In this document: positions 16,403-23,423 of the stretch, piece by piece | Numbering within the stretch: position 1 is the first letter of the stretch | Layout of the letters: every line of letters starts with the position of its first letter | Origin: Sedimentisphaerales bacterium | Lineage (GTDB): Bacteria; Planctomycetota; Phycisphaerae; Sedimentisphaerales; Anaerobacaceae | NCBI GenBank assembly: GCA_028277585.1 | Contig: JANQFY010000331.1 | Span: forward strand, 1-40,449 | DNA: 40,449 nt | Direction of reading: 5' to 3' | Translations under genes and position numbers: made by a program | Notes under the pieces: generated by a model | Databases searched by the model: none | Told to the model about the DNA's origin: nothing | What the model saw: the letters and a program-made list of their open reading frames with translations, nothing else

Positions 16403-16542
16403 ATGCCAAAGGTCAGGAGCATTGTTGGAAGGGATTACTCAACGAAGGTGGGATACAAAATGCCAGCCGCGGCGCACAGTTCTCCCGGCAGTCGCACAGC
16501 GCCAGGCAGGTGGGACCGGGGTAGTTGCACGGATGGCCTTGG

Positions 16543-16626
16543 CGCCGGAGACGGCGTCGGCCGTGGTTGAACGGACCTCCGTGACGCTGTCTCCGGCGAC
16601 AATGTTGGCGGACTCCGAGGTCCGCC
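16543..16626 (-). terminator. Paired inverted repeats after the repeat-protein gene
   Basis: Two hairpins lie within 120 bases of the stop at 16661: GGCGGAC-TCCGAG-GTCCGCC (16607-16626), and a 16-bp stem with one G-T wobble (16543-16558 with 16583-16598, 24-base loop). They are placed to end the pilus-locus transcript before carB. Neither carries a T-tract. Confidence 0.45.
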
Positions 16627-16660
16627 TGCGACTCGTCAGGCCTACCGCTGATGACGACGC

Positions 16661-17041
16661 TCAGGCGATTTCCGGCGGCGGATCGTCGACCCCATTGGGA
16701 TCATCCGCGACGGCCCAGGCGATCTCTGGCGGCGGATCGTCGACCCCGTTGGGATCGTCCACGACCGCCCAGGTGATCTCCGGGGGCGGATCATCGACCC
16801 CATTGGGATCATCCGCGACGGCCCAGGCGATCTCGGGCGGCGGATCGTCGACCCCGTTGGGATCGTCCGCGACCGCCCAGGCGATCTCCGGGGGCGGGTC
16901 GTCGGTCCCGTTGGGATCGTCGTCGGCCAGCCACAGGGCGTCGGCCGACGCGGTGGGCGTCAGGTCGACGTACTGATGGGCCAGAACCGAGAAGAGCAGC
17001 AACACCATCAGGGTCAGCGTTCGTACCGATACTCTCTGCAT
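16661..17041 (-). CDS. Small secreted protein made of 18-residue acidic tandem repeats
   Basis: The protein is 126 residues, with AAGGAG 6 bases before the ATG. A signal peptide (TLMVLLLFSVLAH) is followed by a short linker and five copies of an 18-residue unit, consensus ADDPNGVDDPPPEIAWAV, the last ending at PPEIA. Copies differ mainly by synonymous changes, suggesting selection to keep the peptide. The unit is rich in Asp and Pro with one Trp and no Cys, so an extended, calcium- or surface-interacting polymer is plausible but unproven. I recognise no family. It lies 63 bases downstream of the PilX-like gene and is probably co-transcribed with it. Confidence 0.75.
   Translation of the reverse strand: MQRVSVRTLTLMVLLLFSVLAHQYVDLTPTASADALWLADDDPNGTDDPPPEIAWAVADDPNGVDDPPPEIAWAVADDPNGVDDPPPEITWAVVDDPNGVDDPPPEIAWAVADDPNGVDDPPPEIA
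16663..16935. repeat. Five tandem 54-bp coding repeats
   Basis: Four full units and a diverged fifth encode the 18-residue repeats. Units 1 and 3 (counting from the low coordinate) share ccattgggatcatcc, whereas 2 and 4 share ccgttgggatcgtcc. This suggests that a 108-bp pair was duplicated after the first duplication. Confidence 0.85.
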
Positions 17042-17104
17042 GGTTCGCTCCTTTACCGAGGTTCGTGGTTGTCGTTTGCGTGGACTACTTCTTCAGTCAT
17101 GCGG

Positions 17105-18853
17105 TTAGGCGCTTTCGCAATACGTGCTGTTGTCGGTCTTGATGATGATCGGACTGGTGATGCCGCTGGGCAGCATCATGTCTTCCTCCGGGGTGATGTT
17201 GATCGTGCCGACGTCGTCGATGGAGGTCGTCTCGGAGCCGCCGTCGTCGAGGGTGGCGCCGATGTTCGTGACGTAGCCGGACGAGTGGGGCGTCGTGTCG
17301 TACATGGAGATGATCGTGCCGTAGATCTCCGCGTTGCCGCGAACGTCGACAATGCCGCCGACGACCGCGCCGGTCAGGACGTTGCTGTCGCCCTGGTTGG
17401 GGTTGGTGTTACCCAGGTTGACGTTGAAGTGCGGGGCGAGGATGGTTGCCTCTTGAATCGAGGACTGGTTGTTGAAAGTCGCGGCGCCCGTGAAGTAGAG
17501 GCAGTTATCGATCCAGTCCATTCGCTGGGGGACGTCGGTGATGATGACGCCATTGAAGGTGCAGTTCTCGAAACGGACGTTGTTGCACCTGGACTGGGAC
17601 GTGCTGGTCTTATAGCAGTCGATGTAGAGGATCTCATCAAACGTGCAGTTCTTGAACAGGGCGTGCCGGTTGTAGGGCAGCTTAGCGTTGGTGAATGTCT
17701 CGTTCTCGTAGGTGTGCCGGTAGTACGTATGGCTGCTGCTGTATTTCTTGGTGGTGTAGCTTCCGTCGGCATGGGGGAAGTACTCTTTGGTCGTCGTGCT
17801 GCTGGAGGGAATGGTCGCCAGGCTCCCGTCGTTGTAACCGTCGGTGTTGTAGTCGGCAATGCTCATGCCCGGGATATCCGTGCCGGCCGGTTGCTCGTAG
17901 TTGATATTCTCATGATAGGCCTGGATTTCATCGCCCGAGCTGTAGAGGCGGTTCGCGTAATCGACGGGGATACGAGCGCCGGTCTGATCGAAGACAGGCG
18001 TACCGCTCGAATCGGTCAGCATGCCATCGCTGTCGGCGACGCCCTCTGTGATGCCCAGGGCGTTGCCTTCGCAGTCATAGACCGTCTGCCCAAAGGAGAA
18101 CCGCGCCTTGCCGTTGCTGTCCAGGGTCTCCATCTGGTAGCCCTCGGCCTGGATATCGCTCAGCGCCAGCACGGTGTTGACCGTGCCTTCCACCGACGAG
18201 TCGCTGGTCATGTTGAAGGGCGAGATCTCGGGCCGGTTCCAGGAACTGTAGAGGTCGCCGTGGATAGTGGTGTCGCCGGTCAGCCACATGCGGCCGCGAC
18301 TGGCGATGGCGTACGTCAGCACCTCGCGGTCTTTCGTAACGTCCATATCCACGTTGATGCGGCGCGTAATCGTTCCGCTCGTGCCGATCGATTGCATTTT
18401 GATGGTGCGCACGTCGGAATCGTAGCGGTAGAAGCGCAGGGCGAAGTTGACGTTCGAGCCGCTCAGACCCAGGCTGGGGGTGATCAGTTCATCCCCGGCG
18501 CCGCCGGTGTCGGTGAAGCGACTGGCCGAGGGCACGGTCTGCCCATCCAGGGCCTGTGTCTGGACGTACTGACAGAGATCCGTCCAGACCTGATTCGCCT
18601 GGGCGTCCGTGACGTGGTTGATGTTCGTTTGCCCCAGGTTGACGGTGCCAACCATGTACCTGGCGCATTCGAGTCCTGACTGGGCGGCGTAGAGGGCCGT
18701 GTTGGCCAGATGCTGGTTGGACGCCAGTCGAACATTGGTCCCCGACAGGGTCGCCATGGAGACGGCCAATCCCGAGAAGACCAGAATGAAGAGCATGGAC
18801 AAAACAAGGACGGCGCCCCGGCGCCTACGGTTGAAATTGCGTGCCCTGGGCAT
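17105..18853 (-). CDS. PilX-like type IV pilus-associated protein
   Basis: The protein is 582 residues. The start at 18853 has a GGGG run just upstream. A short basic leader (MPRARNFNRRRRGA) precedes a hydrophobic helix VLVLSMLFILVFSGLAVSM, as in PilX_N-type minor pilin/assembly proteins. The next segment, NTALYAAQSGLECARYM, is the usual continuation. From about residue 190 on there are beta-helix-like stretches (LFKNCTFDEILYID, VRFENCTFNGVIITD, VDVRGNAEIYGTIIS), typical of large surface-exposed planctomycete proteins of this kind. It is probably a pilus-tip or secreted-surface component. It has its own promoter and is divergent from the Lgt-like/pilin pair, which makes a small pilus locus. 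Confidence 0.7.
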   Translation of the reverse strand: MPRARNFNRRRRGAVLVLSMLFILVFSGLAVSMATLSGTNVRLASNQHLANTALYAAQSGLECARYMVGTVNLGQTNINHVTDAQANQVWTDLCQYVQTQALDGQTVPSASRFTDTGGAGDELITPSLGLSGSNVNFALRFYRYDSDVRTIKMQSIGTSGTITRRINVDMDVTKDREVLTYAIASRGRMWLTGDTTIHGDLYSSWNRPEISPFNMTSDSSVEGTVNTVLALSDIQAEGYQMETLDSNGKARFSFGQTVYDCEGNALGITEGVADSDGMLTDSSGTPVFDQTGARIPVDYANRLYSSGDEIQAYHENINYEQPAGTDIPGMSIADYNTDGYNDGSLATIPSSSTTTKEYFPHADGSYTTKKYSSSHTYYRHTYENETFTNAKLPYNRHALFKNCTFDEILYIDCYKTSTSQSRCNNVRFENCTFNGVIITDVPQRMDWIDNCLYFTGAATFNNQSSIQEATILAPHFNVNLGNTNPNQGDSNVLTGAVVGGIVDVRGNAEIYGTIISMYDTTPHSSGYVTNIGATLDDGGSETTSIDDVGTINITPEEDMMLPSGITSPIIIKTDNSTYCESA

Positions 18854-18913
18854 GATTTCCCCCCGGAAAACACCCTGCCGATACCACATACTGCACTTCG
18901 ATCATCCATGTTA

Positions 18914-18942
18914 ATTATAGGATAGAAACGGGCGATCGCCAA
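18914..18942 (-). promoter_or_regulatory. Sigma-70-type promoter for the PilX-like gene
   Basis: On the minus strand there is TTGGCG, a 17-base spacer and a perfect TATAAT. The predicted start near 18907 gives a 54-base leader. Confidence 0.65.
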
Positions 18943-19050
18943 CGTGGAGCGAAAAAAACAGCCGGGGGACACCAGTCATGTGTGTCTCGTGACCTCTGAA
19001 GAGGCTCTAGTGGAAATAGCGATTATATCGAAGATTTAGATTATAAGGCA

Positions 19051-19080
19051 TTGAAAGGAGCGCAAAGAATCCGGTAGCAT
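19051..19080 (+). promoter_or_regulatory. Possible promoter for the Lgt-like/pilin pair
   Basis: TTGAAA, an 18-base spacer and TAGCAT lie 60 bases before the Lgt-like ATG in an AT-richer stretch. The spacing is one base longer than ideal. Confidence 0.4.
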
Positions 19081-19139
19081 AGCGGCTTGCAGGACATGAG
19101 TGCGGCGCCCGATGGCACAGAGAAAGGAACGACACGCGT

Positions 19140-20006
19140 ATGCGCCCCGTCTCTCTCGTATGTGGAGCGCGTTACGTCCACAGTTACTGGATTTTCTATG
19201 GGCTGGGACTTCTCGTTGCAGCTTGCGTCGGGATCGGTCTGGCGAGATGTCGGAGGTTGCCCCTATGGAAGGTAGGACTCGTGTGTGTCACGGCTGCCGT
19301 TTGTGCTGTTGTTTTCGGCCGCCTTGGCGGGTTTTGCTTTCGTGGGACACTGGCGGGCTTCTTCAGATGGCAGAGCGGGGGGCAGGTCTCCTTCTCGGCC
19401 ATGGTCGGAGCGCTCCTGGCCGTTGTTGTGACGGCGCGTGGCCTGCGATTGTCACTGGGGACTGTATCGGACGGCGTGGCCTGCGTGTTTCCGATGGCCC
19501 AGGGCATCCAACGCATCGGGTGTTTCCTGCACGGCTGCTGCTATGGTCCCGTCTCCGACTCCCTTCTTGCGGTGAGATTCGTCAAGCGCCTCAATGCAGA
19601 CGGCGAGATCGTGGGGACCCCGTGCTTCGTCCACCACATGCATCTGGGCCTTGTCGATAGTTCGGCATCGCATTCTCTGCCAGTGCTTCCCACGCAACTC
19701 TTGGCGCTGGCGGTGTGTCTTTTCGTCAGCGGCGTCTGCCTTTGGATGTTCCTCCGCCGGAGGTGGGAGGGCCGATTGCTCTGGCTCTACTTCGCCCTGT
19801 ACGGCGCCTTGCGGTTCATACTCCAGTTCTTCCGCCCCAACTACGACCAGGACTATGCCCTGGGTGGATGGAACAGCGGTCATCTCTTCAGTGCGGCCCT
19901 ATGCCTGATGGGCATGGGATTGCTCACTGCATCGCATCGCGACAGATCGATAGGGCGGTCATCTGAGTGCAAGAACCTGAACGACGTGATTGGGAGATCG
20001 TCATGA
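19140..20006 (+). CDS. Lgt-like (prolipoprotein diacylglyceryl transferase family) membrane protein
   Basis: The protein is 288 residues with about seven hydrophobic segments. The family core is visible as GIQRIGCFLHGCCYG, LPTQLLALAVCL and, near the C-terminus, YGALRFILQFFR, which carry the Arg residues conserved in Lgt. It is divergent: the usual His-Gly-Gly after the first GG (HGGL in E. coli Lgt) is SFSAMVGAL here, and the Glu of RFxxEFxR is Gln. The canonical enzyme adds diacylglyceryl to lipobox Cys; this one may be a paralogue with another substrate, and the housekeeping lgt is probably elsewhere. Its stop overlaps the pilin ATG (ATGA), so the two are translated together. Confidence 0.75.
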   Translation: MRPVSLVCGARYVHSYWIFYGLGLLVAACVGIGLARCRRLPLWKVGLVCVTAAVCAVVFGRLGGFCFRGTLAGFFRWQSGGQVSFSAMVGALLAVVVTARGLRLSLGTVSDGVACVFPMAQGIQRIGCFLHGCCYGPVSDSLLAVRFVKRLNADGEIVGTPCFVHHMHLGLVDSSASHSLPVLPTQLLALAVCLFVSGVCLWMFLRRRWEGRLLWLYFALYGALRFILQFFRPNYDQDYALGGWNSGHLFSAALCLMGMGLLTASHRDRSIGRSSECKNLNDVIGRSS

Positions 20007-20338
20007 GGCGGGCATTCACCCTCGTTGAGTTGCTGGTGGTGGTGTTGATTCTTGGTGCGTTGGCGTTCATCGCTGTCCCGCGCATCGCGACGCATTCCCA
20101 GAACTCCAAGAGCACGGCTTGTGATACCACGATCGATGTTATCAATTCTCAGATAGAGGTCTACTTCGTACAGGAGGGCAAGTACCCTTCCACACTGGCG
20201 GATATTACCGACAATCCCGACTACTTCCCTGACGGTTCTCCCTCGTGTCCCCTCGGGGGAACGTACTCGCTGAACGCGAAGAAACGCGTCACGTGCAATC
20301 ACGGCCAAACCGGTGGCGGCGGGGGCTGCGGCCGCTAG
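20003..20338 (+). CDS. Type IV pilin-like / type II pseudopilin protein
   Basis: The protein is 111 residues. MRRAFTLVELLVVVLILGAL is a short class III prepilin leader and methylation helix, with cleavage expected before Phe5 (Ala rather than the usual Gly at -1) and Glu5 of the mature protein present. The helix continues as IDVINSQIEVYFVQEGKYPSTL, and the C-terminal part has the SCPLGGTYSLN and RVTCNHG pattern seen in many bacterial pilin-like proteins, with two Cys that could form a disulfide. The tail is Gly-rich. It overlaps the Lgt-like gene by ATGA. Confidence 0.88.
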   Translation: MRRAFTLVELLVVVLILGALAFIAVPRIATHSQNSKSTACDTTIDVINSQIEVYFVQEGKYPSTLADITDNPDYFPDGSPSCPLGGTYSLNAKKRVTCNHGQTGGGGGCGR

Positions 20339-20354
20339 TCGCTGGAGCTTGGAG

Positions 20355-21221
20355 CTACGCCGACGTGTTCTCTTGCTCGGCGAAGTAAGAACTGCGGGCG
20401 AAGGGGGCCGACTGGACCCAGTTGAAACCGATCTCGAGGGCACGCTCTTTCCACCAGGCGAACTTGTCGGGATGGACGTAATCGACCACGTCGAGCGAAT
20501 CCTTCGATGGTTTGAGGTACTGGCCGATCGTCAGGCGATCGCAGCCGACGCGGCGCAAGTCGCGGAGGACGGCGGTTACGTCCTCGTCGGTTTCGCCCAA
20601 GCCCAGCATGATCGAGGACTTTGTCGGGGTATCGGGAAATCGGTCCTGGGCCATCTGGAGCAGTTGGAGCGATAGTTCGTAGTTGCCCCCCGAGCGCGCC
20701 TGCGGGTAGAGCGCCGGCACGGTCTCGACGTTATGGGCGAAGACGAAGGGCAACGCCTCAGCCAGGATCTCCAACGCCTCGGCCTGGTTGTCGCGAAAGT
20801 CAGGGACCAGAATCTCGAATCGCATCGAGGGCCGCCGACGCCGCACCTCCAGGACGCAATCGCGGAAATGCCACGCACCGCCATCGGGCAGATCGTCACG
20901 GTTGACACTCGTAATGACCAGGTACTTCAGTTCCATGGTCTGGGCCATCTGGGCCAGTCGGGCCGGTTCGCTCGGATCGGGCGGTTCAGGATGTCCCGTG
21001 CCCACCGAGCAGAACCTGCAGTTCCGCGTGCAGACCCCCCCCAGAATCAGGGCAGTCGCGGTGCCGCGGCCCCAGCATTCTCCTTTGTTGGGGCAATTCG
21101 CGTTGGTGCAGATCGTCTCCAGTCTCAGTGTCTCGAGTGTTTGCTCGGTGTGCTGGAAGCGGTGACTGGTCGGCCAGGGACGGCGCAGCCAGGGGGGCAA
21201 TCTTCTGGTATCGGAACTCAT
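20355..21221 (-). CDS. lipA: Lipoyl synthase
   Basis: The protein is 288 residues, a normal length. It is a radical-SAM enzyme that inserts two sulfurs into octanoyl groups on lipoyl domains. Both iron-sulfur sites are present: the auxiliary cluster motif CTNANCPNKGEC (CX4CX5C) and the SAM cluster CTRNCRFC (CX3CX2C). Further LipA hallmarks are SVNRDDLPDGGA, FAHNVETVPALYP, SSIMLGLGETDED and the C-terminal VQSAPFARSSYFAEQ holding the RSSY Ser ligand. Its ATG overlaps the lipB stop (ATGA), the last step of the lpd-lipB-lipA operon. Confidence 0.97.
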   Translation of the reverse strand: MSSDTRRLPPWLRRPWPTSHRFQHTEQTLETLRLETICTNANCPNKGECWGRGTATALILGGVCTRNCRFCSVGTGHPEPPDPSEPARLAQMAQTMELKYLVITSVNRDDLPDGGAWHFRDCVLEVRRRRPSMRFEILVPDFRDNQAEALEILAEALPFVFAHNVETVPALYPQARSGGNYELSLQLLQMAQDRFPDTPTKSSIMLGLGETDEDVTAVLRDLRRVGCDRLTIGQYLKPSKDSLDVVDYVHPDKFAWWKERALEIGFNWVQSAPFARSSYFAEQENTSA

Positions 21222-21904
21222 GGTTGCTGCCCTTCGAAGTACCGCCGCAGCAGGGCGGTCAGGTGCCGCTTGATTGCCTCCATGTCAGTGTCACGACCCG
21301 CCTCCTTCGCGACCGAGGTCATTTGCACGCCGCTCAGTCCACAGGGGACCATCAGATTGAACAGGCTCAGGTCGTTGGCGATGTTGATCGCCATCCCGTG
21401 GCGGGTCACCTGTCGGGAGACGCGCACGCCGATCGAGGCGATCTTTCGCTCTTCGACCCACAGGCCGGGATAGCCTTTGCGCCTCTCGCTGGTCACGCCC
21501 AGCTTGGTTAGCAGATCGATGCCGATGGCTTCCAGCGTGCGGATGTACTCACTGACGCCCAGCCCGAGTTGTTGCAGGTGCAGGATCGGATAGAAGACCA
21601 GTTGACCCGGGTTGTGGAGGGTCGCGCCGCCGCCTCGGCGGATCGGGACCAGGTCGATCCCGCGCTGGGCCAGCAGGTTCGGATCGATCAAGAGCTTGTT
21701 GGCGCTCTGGCGCGCGCCGAGTGTAATGACAGGCGGGTGTTCCACGATCAGTACGGTGTCGCCGATTTCGTCGGCCCGCCGCTGTTCGTTGAGTTCCTGC
21801 TGCAAGTTCAGGACCTCGCGGTACGCGGCGCACCCGAGGTCCCGAATCGTTAGCTCATGTTTCTCGGTCGGCTGGTCCATCGATGGACACTGTGTATTGG
21901 CCAT
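21218..21904 (-). CDS. lipB: Lipoyl(octanoyl) transferase
   Basis: The protein is 228 residues from ATG 21904, 5 bases after the lpd stop; ATG 21880 is an alternative, and neither has a clear ribosome site, so coupling to lpd is likely. The octanoyl-ACP:protein transferase motifs are present: VEHPPVITLGAR, RGGGATLHNPGQLVFYP, the Lys of KIASIGVRV, RHGMAINI and the catalytic Cys in VPCGLSGV. It moves octanoyl groups from ACP to lipoyl domains of 2-oxoacid dehydrogenases and the glycine cleavage system, making the LipA substrate. Confidence 0.95.
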   Translation of the reverse strand: MANTQCPSMDQPTEKHELTIRDLGCAAYREVLNLQQELNEQRRADEIGDTVLIVEHPPVITLGARQSANKLLIDPNLLAQRGIDLVPIRRGGGATLHNPGQLVFYPILHLQQLGLGVSEYIRTLEAIGIDLLTKLGVTSERRKGYPGLWVEERKIASIGVRVSRQVTRHGMAINIANDLSLFNLMVPCGLSGVQMTSVAKEAGRDTDMEAIKRHLTALLRRYFEGQQP

Positions 21905-21909
21905 GCGGG

Positions 21910-23283
21910 CTACTGTTCGAAAAGGATCGGTCCCAACGCTCCGTGCACGGCGTCTTCCATCGTCTCGGAGACCGTCGGGTGGGGGAACGTGATGTTGCGA
22001 ATCGGTTCGCACGTGCCGATCAGCGTCCGGGCGAGCGTCACGAACTCGGTCGCCATCTCGCCGACCAGGGTGATTCCCACGATCTCGTTCATGTCGGTGT
22101 CGCGGACGGCGTGGATCTGGCCGCCCGTTTCGTTGTGGGCGACGCTCCGCCCGTTGGCGCGATAGAAGCCCTTGCCCACGGCGGTCTTGCGGCCCGCCGC
22201 CTTGCATTTCTCTTCCGACAGTCCGACCGAAGCAACTTCGGGGAACGTAAAGATCACGCGTGGGATCATGGAGTAGTCGAGCAGTTCTTCGTCCCCGCCG
22301 GTCGCGTTGGCGGCCGCGACTTCCGCCTCGGCGGTTGCGCCGTGGGCCAGATAGGTTGTGCCCACCGCGTCGCCAAGCGCGTAGACGCCTGGGACGTTTG
22401 TTTCCATACGCGAGTTGATCTTGATCGCGGGTCCGTTCATCTCCAGCTTGAGTGTCTCGACGAGCTTCGGATCGACCGATGCCCGGCGACCGACCGAGAC
22501 CAGGACCTTCTCGGCTTCGATCGCTTCGCCGCTGGCGAGGTTGACCTTGCCGGTCCCGTTGCGATCGACCGACGTGACTTTCTTGCCCGTCATGACGTCG
22601 ATGCCCAGGCCCTTGAACTCACGCTCGACGAGTCGGCTGACCCAGGTGTCCTCCATCGGGATTAGACGCTCCAGCGCCTCGACGATCGTGACCTTGGCGC
22701 CCATCACGGCGTAGACACAAGCCATTTCGCAACCGATGACGCCGCCGCCGACGATGACCATGGACTTCGGGATTTCGGGAAGCGCCAGGGCTTCGCGACT
22801 GCTGATGACCACTTTCCCGTCGAACGGGATGCTCGGGATCTCGATCGATTCCGAGCCGGTCGCCAGGATGATCTTGCCTGCTTCGATGGTTTGGGGCTTC
22901 CCGTCCGCGTCGACGGCGATCTGGGTCGGGCTCTGGACGCGGGCGGTTCCCTCGATATAGGTGAGTTTGCTGGACTTGGCCGAGCCCATCATGCCTTTGC
23001 GCAGGCCGGCGATGATCGCTTCGCGCCGCTGTTGGATCTTGGGCCAGTTGGGCGTCGCGCTGGGGATGTCGACCCCGAGATCGCCCGCCTTGCGGGCTTG
23101 CATCAGCAGATGCGCCGAGGCCAGCAGGGTCTTGGATGGGATGCAGCCCCAGTTCAGGCAGGTGCCTCCGGGGAATTCCTTCTCGATCACGGCCGTGGAG
23201 GCCCCACGCTGGGCGCAACGCTTGGCGGCCCGAAAACCGCCGGGCCCGGCTCCGATCACTACCACGTCAAAACGATCAGCCAT
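21910..23283 (-). CDS. lpdA: Dihydrolipoyl dehydrogenase (E3)
   Basis: The protein is 457 residues, starting at 23283 with GAGGTG 7 bases upstream. The FAD-binding GAGPGG, redox disulfide GGTCLNWGCIPSK, NAD-binding VGGGVIGCEMA, second FAD motif VPGVYALGDAVG and the dimerisation domain (PRVIFTFPEVASVGLSE) are all in place. The catalytic His-Glu pair is expected near the C-terminus, where TFPHPTVSETM fits. It reoxidises dihydrolipoamide in 2-oxoacid dehydrogenase and glycine cleavage complexes. Clustering with lipB and lipA is consistent, though E1/E2 or gcv genes are not in the window. Confidence 0.96.
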   Translation of the reverse strand: MADRFDVVVIGAGPGGFRAAKRCAQRGASTAVIEKEFPGGTCLNWGCIPSKTLLASAHLLMQARKAGDLGVDIPSATPNWPKIQQRREAIIAGLRKGMMGSAKSSKLTYIEGTARVQSPTQIAVDADGKPQTIEAGKIILATGSESIEIPSIPFDGKVVISSREALALPEIPKSMVIVGGGVIGCEMACVYAVMGAKVTIVEALERLIPMEDTWVSRLVEREFKGLGIDVMTGKKVTSVDRNGTGKVNLASGEAIEAEKVLVSVGRRASVDPKLVETLKLEMNGPAIKINSRMETNVPGVYALGDAVGTTYLAHGATAEAEVAAANATGGDEELLDYSMIPRVIFTFPEVASVGLSEEKCKAAGRKTAVGKGFYRANGRSVAHNETGGQIHAVRDTDMNEIVGITLVGEMATEFVTLARTLIGTCEPIRNITFPHPTVSETMEDAVHGALGPILFEQ

Positions 23284-23364
23284 GCTGTTCACCTCGTTCC
23301 ATGTCCTGGCAATTGTCAGTACTCGAGTCTTCTCCGTGTGACCGGCTGGGCCGGTGAGCCCGAC

Positions 23365-23392
23365 AGTATAGCAGAAAACGCCCCCTTGGCAA
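23365..23392 (-). promoter_or_regulatory. Sigma-70-type promoter for lpd-lipB-lipA
   Basis: On the minus strand there is TTGCCA, a 16-base spacer and TATACT. The start would be near 23358, and the first transcribed bases form a 6-bp hairpin (ACCGGC-TGG-GCCGGT, 23341-23355). Confidence 0.6.
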
Positions 23393-23423
23393 TCCTCAAC
23401 TGATTCCAGGCGACGCAAAGCTG

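Larger units (their letters stand above)
16308..16660. other. Intergenic region upstream of carB
   Basis: This region holds the carB promoter (16374-16402), a 6-bp hairpin in its leader (GCCTCG-ACG-CGAGGC, 16332-16346) next to the ribosome site, and two GC-rich inverted repeats (16543-16626) that follow the small repeat-protein gene. I see no gene in it; plus-strand frames here are the antisense of carB running on. Confidence 0.6.

Noticed and set aside
16663-16935. Tandem repeats as a CRISPR array
   Set aside because: Units are contiguous 54-bp coding repeats without spacers, in frame with a signal-peptide protein.
15447-16976. 509-residue plus-strand frame with AISGGGSSTPLG repeats
   Set aside because: It is the antisense of carB and of the 54-bp repeat gene; the repeats are explained by the minus-strand coding units and no ribosome site or domain supports it.
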